Made by a program: the position numbers and the translations under genes
Notes under the pieces: generated by a model
The model's database searches: none
The model's input: only the letters and a program-made list of their open reading frames with translations
Told to the model about the DNA's origin: nothing
Shown: positions 1-6,014 of the stretch, piece by piece
Layout: each line of letters starts with the position of its first letter
How positions within the stretch are numbered: position 1 is the stretch's first letter
Source of the DNA: Leptofilum sp050292445
GTDB lineage: Bacteria > Chloroflexota > Anaerolineae > Promineifilales > Promineifilaceae
Assembly: GCA_050292445.1 (NCBI GenBank)
Contig: JBNKLQ010000083.1
Coordinates: forward strand, 1 to 21,861
DNA length: 21,861 nucleotides
Direction: 5' to 3'

Positions 1-351
1 TTCACGGGGACTACCCGTCGTCTGAAGCAGTTCAACCCAAACATTCAGGCGTTGGCCATGCAGCCAGACAGTCCATTCCACGGTCTGGAAGGGCTCAAGC
101 ACATGCCTTCGGCGCTGAAGCCAGGTATTTACGATGAGCAGGTAGCCGATGCGCAGGTAACGGTGCGTACCGAAGACGCGCACACGATGGCCCGCGCTCT
201 GGCTAAAACCGAGGGGCTCTTTGTGGGCATTTCGGCAGCGGCGGCGGTAGTGGCCAGCTTGAATGTGGCCAAAACGTTAGATGAAGGCGTCATCGTGACC
301 ATCTTGCCAGACAATGGCTTTAAATATTTGAGTGATACATTGTGGCAGTAG
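1..351 (+). CDS. cysteine synthase (CysK/CysM family), C-terminal part
   Basis: The frame is open from the first base, so this is the last 116 residues of a gene that starts outside the window. It is a fold-type II PLP enzyme that makes cysteine from an activated serine (O-acetylserine or O-phosphoserine) and a sulfur donor. Seen directly: GTTRRLKQFNP near the start (the usual continuation of the PLP phosphate-binding region), GLEGLKHMPSALKPGIYDE, and the typical end IVTILPDNGFKYLSDTLW. The catalytic lysine lies upstream of the window. The next genes are a Mec protease, a CysO-like carrier and a MoeB-rhodanese protein. By analogy with the mycobacterial mec-cysO-cysM set, this copy probably takes sulfur from the CysO thiocarboxylate rather than from free sulfide. 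It ends before the riboswitch-controlled promoter, so it is probably transcribed separately. CysK versus CysM cannot be settled from this fragment. Confidence 0.9.
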   Translation, partial: FTGTTRRLKQFNPNIQALAMQPDSPFHGLEGLKHMPSALKPGIYDEQVADAQVTVRTEDAHTMARALAKTEGLFVGISAAAAVVASLNVAKTLDEGVIVTILPDNGFKYLSDTLWQ

Positions 352-360
352 GCGAAATCG

Positions 361-421
361 AGATTGGGCCAATCTAATTGGCTAATATTGTCAAATAATG
401 AGGTTAAGATTGGCCCAATCT
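361..421. repeat. paired 15-bp inverted repeats between cysteine synthase and the promoter
   Basis: AGATTGGGCCAATCT (361-375) and its exact reverse complement AGATTGGCCCAATCT (407-421) are separated by 31 bp. Each arm is also nearly palindromic on its own. There is no T-run after the second arm, so a simple terminator for the synthase gene is not well supported. The second arm ends 5 bp before the proposed -35 box. This suggests an operator pair for a dimeric regulator, but a structural mRNA end is also possible. Confidence 0.6.
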
Positions 422-426
422 GCACA

Positions 427-455
427 TTGACGGCACAAATCTCTTCTGTTAAGAT
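427..455 (+). promoter_or_regulatory. sigma-70-like promoter for the riboswitch operon
   Basis: TTGACG (427-432) and TAAGAT (450-455) are 17 bp apart, an ideal spacing. Transcription from here would start near 462, about 30 bases before the aptamer's first stem. The promoter is placed between the inverted-repeat pair at 361-421 and the SAM-I aptamer. It is a prediction from sequence only. Confidence 0.5.
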
Positions 456-490
456 GGCGACCGCTGTAAAAAAATCGCATATGTTTGCCT

Positions 491-615
491 ATCTTATCCA
501 GAGAGGTTTAGGGAACGGCCCGATGACACCTCAGCAACCGCGACAGCCTAAAGCTGGCGAAATGGTGCTAATTCCGTCAAGTGCAGAACAAGCTTCTGTA
601 CCTGAAAGATAAGAA
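491..615 (+). ncRNA. SAM-I (S-box) riboswitch
   Basis: The conserved S-box core is readable in order. The P1 strands are CTTATC (493-498) and GATAAG (608-613). AGAGAGG (500-506), GGGAACGGCCCGATGA (511-526) and CAGCAACC (532-539) follow. Then come GGTGCTAATTCC (564-575) and a P4 hairpin in which GTGCAGAA (581-588) pairs with TTCTGTAC (594-601). It binds S-adenosylmethionine and is an OFF switch in characterised cases. It lies just ahead of an intrinsic terminator and the Mec/CysO/MoeB genes, so cysteine synthesis by this route should be shut down when SAM is plentiful. A small open frame across this stretch (364-612) is spurious. Confidence 0.93.
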
Positions 616-670
616 GATGGTTCTGAATTCAGACACCTTCCTTATCTTCCAGGAAGGTGTTTTTGTTTTG
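608..670 (+). terminator. intrinsic terminator and antiterminator of the SAM-I riboswitch
   Basis: ACACCTTCC (633-641) pairs with GGAAGGTGT (652-660) and is followed by a U-rich run (TTTTGTTTT, 661-669). The 3' strand of aptamer stem P1 (GATAAG, 608-613) can instead pair with CTTATC (641-646). GAAG/CTTC and GGT/ACC pairs extend this helix and break the terminator stem. This is the classic arrangement: SAM holds P1 closed and the terminator forms; without SAM the antiterminator forms and the operon is read. Confidence 0.85.
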
Positions 671-729
671 AGAAAACCACAGATGACACAGCTCACTATG
701 TTTGCAGATTTTAATCTTACCAGAGGTCG

Positions 730-798
730 TGTCATACCCGCGCAGGCGGGTATCCACTCCTCCAAAAAAGATGGATGCCTGCCTTCGCAGGCATGACA
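730..798. repeat. dispersed intergenic inverted-repeat element
   Basis: The element begins TGTCATACC (730-738) and ends GGCATGACA (790-798). Each half is itself a hairpin (ACCCGC/GCGGGT in the left half, TGCCTGCC/GGCAGGCA in the right half), and the halves are joined by a short A-rich stretch. It belongs to the widespread bacterial small-repeat type that reads GTCATnCCCGC...GCGGGnATCCA. It lies between the riboswitch terminator and the Mec gene, so the operon transcript would carry a strong extra hairpin just before the first start codon. Confidence 0.7.
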
Positions 799-820
799 GC
801 AGAGGTTAGGAATAGTTTGG

Positions 821-1282
821 ATGTTGACACTAAGCAAAGAGATTCACGAAGCGATTAAGGCCCACGGCCAGGCGTCGTATCCGTTTGAGGGATGTGGGCT
901 GCTGCTAGGGCAAGCCGACAATGGCAAAAATATCGTGCAAGAAATTCGGCCGATGAAAAATGTATGGCCCAACGAAGCAGAAAAACCGATTCGTTTCAGC
1001 ATCGACCCCAGCGCCTGGCAAAAGGTGGAGCTGGAAGCGATGATGGCCGGTCTGGACGTGATTGGCATTTTCCACAGCCACCCTGACGATGTACCGGTGG
1101 CCTCGCCGCGTGATCTGGCCTGGGCCAGCTGGCCGGGCTATTCCTATCTGATTACCCAGGTGTTAAAAGGCAAACCGACCTACAGTCAGTCGTGGCAGCT
1201 GGCGGGGGATCGGTCTGGTTTTATTGAAGAAGAGATTGTAGAAATAGAAAAACAAAAGGACGCAGAGAAGCGCCGAGATTAG
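821..1282 (+). CDS. mec: Mec-like JAMM/MPN+ metalloprotease of the CysO pathway
   Basis: A 153-aa JAB1/MPN+ zinc protease. In Mycobacterium the Mec protein removes newly made cysteine from the C-terminus of CysO. The JAMM residues are all visible: E23 in PFEGCG, then HSHPDDVPVASPRD giving H85, H87, S95 and D98. The fold is complete and the length fits bacterial stand-alone JAMM proteins. It is the first gene after the SAM-I switch, and the carrier it would act on follows 89 bp downstream. The last ten or so residues (EKQKDAEKRRD) are encoded by DNA that looks like the dispersed CGCAGAG repeat seen elsewhere in the window, so this tail is probably a recent run-on rather than part of the domain. 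Confidence 0.88.
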   Translation: MLTLSKEIHEAIKAHGQASYPFEGCGLLLGQADNGKNIVQEIRPMKNVWPNEAEKPIRFSIDPSAWQKVELEAMMAGLDVIGIFHSHPDDVPVASPRDLAWASWPGYSYLITQVLKGKPTYSQSWQLAGDRSGFIEEEIVEIEKQKDAEKRRD

Positions 1283-1343
1283 TTGAGACCGCAGAGATTT
1301 TTTGAGATAACTCAGAAAGCTCATTGCTACTCCCAAATCTCTG
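1261..1343. repeat. CGCAGAG-type repeat with inverted arms
   Basis: GACGCAGAGAAGCGCCGAGA runs from the last codons of the Mec gene into the spacer, followed by CGCAGAG. CAGAGATTT (1292-1300) is repeated inverted as AAATCTCTG (1335-1343). The same unit type recurs near 4703, 5931, 10064 and 13981. Confidence 0.55.
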
Positions 1344-1371
1344 TATCCCGTCTTTAACAAGGAGAGAACTT

Positions 1372-1641
1372 ATGCCTACCATTCGTATTCCAACCCCGCT
1401 ACGGCCGTATTCCGGCAACAACGCTTCTGTTTCAGTAAGCGGCAATGATGTCAGCAGCGCCCTGAACGACCTGACGCAGCAGTTTCCTGACCTGCGCCAG
1501 CATCTATTTGAGGCTGGCGAGCTGCGCAGCTTTGTCAATATTTACCTGAACCAGGAAGATGTGCGTTATTTGGACGGCCCAGAAACGGCCGTTGGCGAAA
1601 ACGACACTTTGATGATTATCCCCTCTATCGCTGGAGGATAA
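1372..1641 (+). CDS. cysO: CysO/MoaD-family sulfur-carrier protein
   Basis: An 89-aa ubiquitin-like carrier. The start at 1372 is set by a strong ribosome site, AAGGAGAG, 5 bp upstream; the frame extends further up but without a site. The C-terminus is the diagnostic naked diglycine, ending IIPSIAGG followed directly by TAA. The segment FVNIYLNQEDVRYLDG is much closer in style to mycobacterial CysO than to plain MoaD or ThiS, and IPTPLRPYSG at the start also fits. The C-terminal Gly would be adenylated and turned into a thiocarboxylate by the MoeB-rhodanese protein of this operon, used by the cysteine synthase, and recycled by Mec. A role in molybdopterin or thiamine synthesis cannot be excluded, but no such genes are here. 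It contains one copy of the AACGGCCGTT palindrome, encoding ETAV. Confidence 0.9.
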   Translation: MPTIRIPTPLRPYSGNNASVSVSGNDVSSALNDLTQQFPDLRQHLFEAGELRSFVNIYLNQEDVRYLDGPETAVGENDTLMIIPSIAGG

Positions 1642-1648
1642 TGATGGC

Positions 1649-1681
1649 AGGTGCGACGCACTTTGGAAGTGCGCCGCACCT
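1649..1681. repeat. 15-bp hairpin between cysO and the DUF4395 gene
   Basis: AGGTGCGACGCACTT (1649-1663) pairs with AAGTGCGCCGCACCT (1667-1681) with one mismatch and a 3-base loop. No T-run follows, so it is not a standard terminator. It is a very stable hairpin inside the operon, which could protect the upstream cysO message or be a dispersed repeat. Confidence 0.7.
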
Positions 1682-1696
1682 ATTCGGGAGAAAGAG

Positions 1697-2152
1697 ATGA
1701 GTACCTCAAAAGAACGAAAAGTTGATCAATCTGCGCTGCGGGTAAACCAGGCATTTATCATTGGTTTGAGCCTGCTGGCCTTTATTTTGAATAACGTCTG
1801 GCTGGCGGCGTTTGTGGGACTGGTGATGCTGCTGGGAACAGCCGTTCCCACCTTATCCCTCTTCAAACACATTTACCAACACGCTCTGCGCCCTGCTGGG
1901 CTGGTGAAGCCAGATGTGATTGTTGATAACCCGGAGCCGCACCGCTTTGCCCAGGGCTTTGGCGGCGTGGTTGTGGCCCTGGCGGTGTTGACGCTAGCGG
2001 CTGGATTATCCGTGCTGGGCTGGGGACTGGTCTGGCTGGTCATTGCTCTGGCCGCGTTGAACCTGTTCCTGGGTTTTTGCGCTGGCTGCTTTGTCTACTA
2101 TCAGCTCAACAAACTGGGTCTGCCCGGCTTCCGCGTCAGCCCGATCCGGTGA
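1697..2152 (+). CDS. DUF4395 family integral membrane protein
   Basis: A 151-aa membrane protein with a short charged N-terminus and about four hydrophobic segments (roughly residues 20-35, 36-55, 90-112 and 114-135). A cysteine pair, FCAGCF, sits in the last segment. The central EPHRFAQGFGG matches the RF-Q signature of DUF4395. The ribosome site GGGAGAAAG is just before the ATG. The function of the family is not established. Its place between a sulfur carrier and a thioredoxin-like protein suggests that the CxxC pair handles sulfur or electrons at the membrane. This is inference from context only. Confidence 0.82.
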   Translation: MSTSKERKVDQSALRVNQAFIIGLSLLAFILNNVWLAAFVGLVMLLGTAVPTLSLFKHIYQHALRPAGLVKPDVIVDNPEPHRFAQGFGGVVVALAVLTLAAGLSVLGWGLVWLVIALAALNLFLGFCAGCFVYYQLNKLGLPGFRVSPIR

Positions 2153-2156
2153 GCAG

Positions 2157-2232
2157 TAATCAGTGAGGCAGTAATCAGTATTCAGTTTATTGGCTACTGA
2201 CCTACTGAATACTGGTTACTGAATACTATTAA
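2157..2232. repeat. CAGTAATCAGT / ACTGAATACTG inverted repeat
   Basis: CAGTAATCAGTATTCAGT (2169-2186) and ACTGAATACTGGTTACTG (2204-2221) are inverted copies with one mismatch. Partial copies flank both arms (CAGTAATCAGTGA at 2155, ACTGAATACT at 2219). The same family occurs inside the HerA-like gene at 15180-15211. It fills almost the whole spacer and leaves no recognisable ribosome site for the next gene. Confidence 0.75.
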
Positions 2233-2233
2233 C

Positions 2234-2620
2234 ATGATAGAAAGACTCTTAATCACCACCTTACTCATATTCATCGGCACTAGCGCCTATGCCGCGTTTA
2301 AGCGGCGGCATGTGCGGGTATTGGGCGATTTGGAAACGGCCGTTTCCCACACGCCTACCATCCTCTACTTTGCCAGCGACAGTTGTGCTGCCTGCCCCAG
2401 CCAGGCACGCTATTTGGAAAAGTTGTTGTCGCTGTGGCAGGAAGGGCTGGTAGTGCAAAAAATTGATACGGAGGTGGAGCCGGAAACGGCCGTTAAATAC
2501 GGCGTCTTCACCCTGCCCACCACCATCCTCATCGACCAGCAAGGCGATGTACGCGAGATAAATTACGGCCTTACCCATACCCAAAAACTCACGGAGCAGG
2601 TGGCCGGTTTGGCAATTTAG
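2234..2620 (+). CDS. membrane-anchored thioredoxin-like protein
   Basis: 128 aa. Residues 1-21 form a single hydrophobic anchor (IERLLITTLLIFIGTSAYAAF) followed by KRR, which predicts the N-terminus outside and the domain inside; the charge rule is only suggestive. Thioredoxin features are SCAACPSQ (C51 and C54, a CAAC active site), VQKIDTE and the cis-proline loop FTLPTT (P95). It lacks the WCGPC of ordinary thioredoxin, so it is more likely a dedicated redox or sulfur-transfer partner. Its stop overlaps the open frame of the MoeB-rhodanese gene. No Shine-Dalgarno site is visible because a repeat sits just upstream. It carries two AACGGCCGTT copies, both encoding ETAV. Confidence 0.85.
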   Translation: MIERLLITTLLIFIGTSAYAAFKRRHVRVLGDLETAVSHTPTILYFASDSCAACPSQARYLEKLLSLWQEGLVVQKIDTEVEPETAVKYGVFTLPTTILIDQQGDVREINYGLTHTQKLTEQVAGLAI

Positions 2621-2655
2621 TGACTGAAGAAAAAATTTTTCTTATTGGAGACCCT

Positions 2656-3870
2656 ATGAGCAGTAAAACCTTGATAAACCCGGCGGCAGTGGCCGAAATG
2701 AGCCTGTCGCATGAAGAAGTAGAGCGGTACAGTCGCCATCTGATCATGCCGGAAGTGGGCATGGAAGGACAGAAAAAGCTCAAAGCCGCCAGCGTCCTGC
2801 TGATTGGCGCGGGGGGGCTTGGCTCACCCTTGGCCATGTATCTGGCCGCGGCAGGCGTTGGCCGCATTGGCCTGGTCGATTACGACGTGGTCGATTACAC
2901 CAATTTGCAGCGTCAAATCATCCACGGCACCAAAGATGTGGGACGGCCCAAGCTGCACAGCGCCAAAGACCGCATTCTGGACATCAATCCACACGTTCAG
3001 GTGGATACGTATGAAATACCGCTAACGTCTGATAACGCCCTGGAACTGTTTGAGCCGTACGACATCATCATCGACGGCACGGACAACTTCCCCACCCGCT
3101 ACCTGACCAACGACGCCTGCGTGCTGCTGGGCAAACCCAACGTGTACGGCAGCATTTTCCGCTTCGAGGGGCAAGCGTCCGTCTTTTACGCTGAAGAGGG
3201 GCCGTGCTACCGCTGCCTCTTCCCAGAACCACCACCGCCTGGGCTGGTGCCTAGCTGTGCCGAGGGTGGCGTCTTGGGTATTTTACCCGGCACGATTGGC
3301 GCGATTCAGGCCACGGAAGCGGTGAAGTTGATTTTGGGTGTCGGTGAACCGATGATCGGGCGTTTGCTGCTGTACGATGCGCTGAACATGGAATTTGACC
3401 AGGTGAACCTGCGTAAAAATCCCAACTGCCCCATTTGCAGCGAAAATCCAACACTTACCGAACTGATCGATTATGAGCAGTTTTGCGGGATGCCCGCCCA
3501 CGATCACAGTCATTATTCGGCCGTGGAACACAGCAATGGCGACGGCGTACCGCAGATGGACCCAACGCAGCTCAAATCGCGATTGGATGCGGGTGACAGC
3601 TTGTACATTTTAGACGTGCGCGAACCGCACGAATGGGAAATCTCTAACCTGAGCCACCTGGGAGCGCATCTCATTCCTAAGGGGCAGGTGGTGAACCGCC
3701 TGAATGAGCTGGACACGGCCCAGGAAATTGTGGTGCAGTGCCGCTCCGGGGCGCGCAGCGCCGACATCGTGCGCGAGCTGCAAAAGCACGGTTTCAAGAA
3801 GCTGTGGAATCTAGATGGCGGTATCAACCGCTGGGCCAAAGAGGTTGAACCGGAGCTACCAACATATTAA
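2656..3870 (+). CDS. moeZ: MoeB/ThiF-type adenylyltransferase with C-terminal rhodanese domain (MoeZ-like)
   Basis: 404 aa from the ATG at 2656, chosen because GGAG lies 5 bp upstream; the frame also allows a GTG at 2620. The E1-like domain (about residues 20-275) has RYSRHLIMPEVG, the nucleotide loop GAGGLGS (51-57), DYTNLQRQI, paired zinc cysteines CYRC (184/187) and CPIC (258/261), and the catalytic-loop cysteine C201 in SCAEGG. The rhodanese domain (about 302-400) has the persulfide cysteine C362 in QCRSGARSA. Such proteins adenylate a GG-ended carrier and then pass sulfur to it as a thiocarboxylate. Here the partner is the carrier at 1372-1641, as MoeZ does for CysO in mycobacteria. It is the last gene of the riboswitch operon. 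Confidence 0.93.
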   Translation: MSSKTLINPAAVAEMSLSHEEVERYSRHLIMPEVGMEGQKKLKAASVLLIGAGGLGSPLAMYLAAAGVGRIGLVDYDVVDYTNLQRQIIHGTKDVGRPKLHSAKDRILDINPHVQVDTYEIPLTSDNALELFEPYDIIIDGTDNFPTRYLTNDACVLLGKPNVYGSIFRFEGQASVFYAEEGPCYRCLFPEPPPPGLVPSCAEGGVLGILPGTIGAIQATEAVKLILGVGEPMIGRLLLYDALNMEFDQVNLRKNPNCPICSENPTLTELIDYEQFCGMPAHDHSHYSAVEHSNGDGVPQMDPTQLKSRLDAGDSLYILDVREPHEWEISNLSHLGAHLIPKGQVVNRLNELDTAQEIVVQCRSGARSADIVRELQKHGFKKLWNLDGGINRWAKEVEPELPTY

Positions 3871-3883
3871 ACATCGCGCTCTA

Positions 3884-3940
3884 ATTTCCCCGGAAACTGT
3901 GTTCAAGATAGTTGATTTGGGCAAAAGTTTCCGGGGAAAT
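3884..3940. repeat. TTTCCCCGGAAAC hairpin after the sulfur operon
   Basis: ATTTCCCCGGAAACT (3884-3898) and AGTTTCCGGGGAAAT (3926-3940) are perfect inverted repeats with a 27-base loop. It starts 14 bp after the MoeB-rhodanese stop and may end the transcript, but no T-run follows. A very similar hairpin with the same TTTCCCGGAAAC core is at 13419-13475, so this is a dispersed family. Confidence 0.7.
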
Positions 3941-4016
3941 GTTTGGAACGCATCCTCTACTTGTTAATATCAACCATTTTACAGTTTATGCCCCCTGTAT
4001 TTAGGACAATTGGTGC

Positions 4017-4046
4017 TTGCATCTGGTGACAACTCTCATTTATTGT
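4017..4046 (+). promoter_or_regulatory. possible promoter for the small lipoprotein gene
   Basis: TTGCAT (4017-4022) and TATTGT (4041-4046) are 18 bp apart and lie about 40 bp upstream of the GTG start. The match is weak. Confidence 0.25.
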
Positions 4047-4082
4047 GAGACACGTTGCACTAAACATTTTAGGAGGCTCACT

Positions 4083-4694
4083 GTGAAAAAATCCCCGATT
4101 CTTTTATTTTTTGTACTGGTTTTGCTAAGCGTGGCGGCTTGTGATGAAGGCAGCAACGGCACCGAACCACCCAGCGATCCGGCAGAGCTAAAAAGTTTCC
4201 ACCTGGCGGAAACGTGTACCGGCACGGTAATTGATGTCGCGGCCGGGTACGAGGCCAGCAGCAGCGGATCACACCCCATTGTGCTGTACAGTCAAAACTC
4301 ATTTAATGGCGATGTTTACGATTTGATGTTCCCGTCACAAACCAACTTACCAGAAGATTGGACCGTGGCCATTGATGGCGACTACAGCGTCGTGGAACTG
4401 GTCGGCTGCCTGGCAAGGGTCGAAACAACGCTGGTAGACACCTGTGAAGGGTACGAACTAGACGAAACCGATGAAGAAGGTACCGTCGAACTCTATGATG
4501 CTGTCTATGAACTGACGATTTACGCGCCCAAAACAGGTGAAGTAGTAGGCACCGAGACGATTGAGACGTTCATGGATGAATGCCCCTCATTTGTCATGTT
4601 TTCAACTGGCTCCGGTGAGGATTTGGTGGAAGAACGGTATGGTAACCCTGATGACGAGCTGGTAAATCTGGTAGAATCGTACGTAAATCCATAA
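4083..4694 (+). CDS. small acidic lipoprotein of unknown function
   Basis: 203 aa from the GTG at 4083, which has a perfect AGGAGG 6 bp upstream; an upstream in-frame TTG (4017) has no such support. The product begins KKSPILLFFVLVLLSVAAC, a lipoprotein signal with lipobox VAAC, so the mature protein should be anchored outside the membrane. The mature part is acidic, with short beta-type segments and three further cysteines in GTVIDV/VGCLARVE/DTCEGYE-like contexts that could form disulfides. I do not recognise the domain. It is a single-gene unit, bounded by hairpins on both sides. Confidence 0.8.
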   Translation: MKKSPILLFFVLVLLSVAACDEGSNGTEPPSDPAELKSFHLAETCTGTVIDVAAGYEASSSGSHPIVLYSQNSFNGDVYDLMFPSQTNLPEDWTVAIDGDYSVVELVGCLARVETTLVDTCEGYELDETDEEGTVELYDAVYELTIYAPKTGEVVGTETIETFMDECPSFVMFSTGSGEDLVEERYGNPDDELVNLVESYVNP

Positions 4695-4702
4695 AAACTA
4701 TT

Positions 4703-4762
4703 ATCAAAGATTGCGCAGATTTGCCAGATTTATAAATCTTTTCAATCTGCGTAATCTTTGAT
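4703..4762. repeat. 19-bp inverted repeat after the lipoprotein gene
   Basis: ATCAAAGATTGCGCAGATT (4703-4721) and AATCTGCGTAATCTTTGAT (4744-4762) pair with one mismatch. A second small hairpin, AGATT/AATCT (4726-4739), lies inside the loop. It may act as a transcript end for the lipoprotein gene. The GATTGCGCAGATT part resembles the repeat at 10064-10091. Confidence 0.7.
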
Positions 4763-4789
4763 CCCAAACCATTAAATTCAGGAAGTTTT

Positions 4790-5452
4790 ATGACCAAAGA
4801 AGTATGGTTCATCCGGCATGGGGAGAGCATATCGAATGCAAATCTGCCCACGACGCATCCGGCAGCATCAGAACTGACGGAGAAGGGGCACCGAGAAGCA
4901 GAATATATCGCCCAGGCGTTTACCGATAAGCCGGATTTGATTGTGGTTTCTCCGTACATTCGTGCCCGGCAAACGGCCGTTCCCACCATTGATCGCTTCG
5001 ACCCAGCAAACGTCACGGAATGGCCCATCCATGAATTTAGCTACCTGCACCCGGAACGGTACAACGGCACCACCGGCCACGACCGTTGGCCGGAGGCCAA
5101 AGCATACTGGGAACGAATGGATCCGCTGGAAAAAGAGGGAAATGAAGGCGAATCCTTTACAGAACTGCTGGCGCGGGTGCAAGCGATGGACGTGCAGCTG
5201 CGGCAAAGCTCAGAGCCGTTCATTGCTATTTTTAGCCACGGCCTCTTTTTGCGCGCCTTCCTGTGGATGACCCTGACGGACATTCGGGAAGCCACTCAGC
5301 AGTCGATGGAGAAATATCTGTTCTTCTCGCGGGGCATTTCTATGCCCAACGGCAGCATTTTGAAGACACGGTTTGAGAGTGACGGCCGTATCCTCTTCAG
5401 CCCCTTCGACACCACCCACCTGCCCGAAAAACTGGGCCTGGTAGACGAGTAA
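4790..5452 (+). CDS. histidine phosphatase family protein (phosphoglycerate mutase-like)
   Basis: 220 aa. The phosphohistidine motif is RHGES at residues 9-13 (H10). SPYIRARQTA follows at the position of the usual SPxxRAxQTA, and the second catalytic histidine is H150 in IFSHGLFLRAF. These mark the branch-1 histidine phosphatases, which cleave phosphomonoesters. The real substrate (sugar phosphate, nucleotide or other) cannot be told. AGGAAG before the ATG is a good ribosome site. It is followed by the nucleotidyltransferase-fold gene after only 6 bp, so the two are probably co-transcribed. Confidence 0.88.
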   Translation: MTKEVWFIRHGESISNANLPTTHPAASELTEKGHREAEYIAQAFTDKPDLIVVSPYIRARQTAVPTIDRFDPANVTEWPIHEFSYLHPERYNGTTGHDRWPEAKAYWERMDPLEKEGNEGESFTELLARVQAMDVQLRQSSEPFIAIFSHGLFLRAFLWMTLTDIREATQQSMEKYLFFSRGISMPNGSILKTRFESDGRILFSPFDTTHLPEKLGLVDE

Positions 5453-5458
5453 CCGACC

Positions 5459-5923
5459 ATGCCCTTGCCCGCCTCATTTTTGCCCGTCTTGCACCAACTG
5501 CACACGACGCTGCACGAACAGGACATTTTGTGGGCCATCACCGGCAGCACCAGCTTTGCCCTGCGCGGCTTGCCCTTCACCCCCAACGACATCGATCTGC
5601 AAACGGATACGCCCGGCGCATACGCAGTGGAAAAAGCGCTGCAACCATTTGTCGTGCGCCCTGTCGCTTTCTCTGGCACAGAGCGGATTCGCTCCCACTT
5701 GGGCCAGCTGCGGGTGGATGGCGTGAAGGTGGAAATTATGGGCGACGTGGAGAAGTGGGTGAACGGCCGTTGGGAACCCCCACCTGACTTAACCAAACAT
5801 CGTGAATTTATACAGTTCGACGGGATGGAATTACCTGTTTTGTCGTTGGCTCATGAGCGTGAAGCGTATGAGAAGATGGGACGAGTGGAAACGGCCGTTG
5901 TCCTAAATCAGTTGCTCGACTGA
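5459..5923 (+). CDS. nucleotidyltransferase-fold protein
   Basis: 154 aa. The pol-beta-type pattern is visible: ITGSTSFALRGLP (G29, S30) followed by NDIDLQTD (D44, D46), with a later acidic residue in VKVEIMGD (E92 or D96) that could be the third metal ligand. This resembles stand-alone minimal nucleotidyltransferases such as MNT/AbiEii relatives and small DNTP-transferase proteins. No HEPN or other toxin-antitoxin partner is next to it; its neighbour is a histidine phosphatase 6 bp upstream. Two AACGGCCGTT copies lie in it (encoding NGR and TAV). The substrate is unknown. Confidence 0.72.
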   Translation: MPLPASFLPVLHQLHTTLHEQDILWAITGSTSFALRGLPFTPNDIDLQTDTPGAYAVEKALQPFVVRPVAFSGTERIRSHLGQLRVDGVKVEIMGDVEKWVNGRWEPPPDLTKHREFIQFDGMELPVLSLAHEREAYEKMGRVETAVVLNQLLD

Positions 5924-5930
5924 AAATACT

Positions 5931-5957
5931 AACCGCAAAGAGCGCAGAGGTTTAATT
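5931..5957. repeat. CGCAAAGAGCGCAGAGG repeat fragment
   Basis: ACCGCAAAGAGCGCAGAGG lies right after the nucleotidyltransferase gene. It is a single-strand member of the CGCAGAG repeat type and forms no clear hairpin here. Confidence 0.45.
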
Positions 5958-6014
5958 CTGAGAATGCTCTCTCCTCCGTGATTGCGATCTGCTAGTGCAA
6001 AGGAACAATGATCA

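Noticed and set aside
364..612. 82-codon open frame on the + strand
   Set aside because: It lies across the SAM-I aptamer and promoter, has no ribosome site and no protein-like composition.
577..837. 86-codon minus-strand frame reading CHACEGRHPSFLEEWIPACAGMT
   Set aside because: This is the usual false translation of the intergenic inverted-repeat element at 730-798 together with the terminator.
5459..5923. Toxin-antitoxin module of the MNT-HEPN or AbiE type
   Set aside because: The nucleotidyltransferase-fold protein has no HEPN or AbiEi-like partner; its neighbours are a phosphatase and a methyltransferase.
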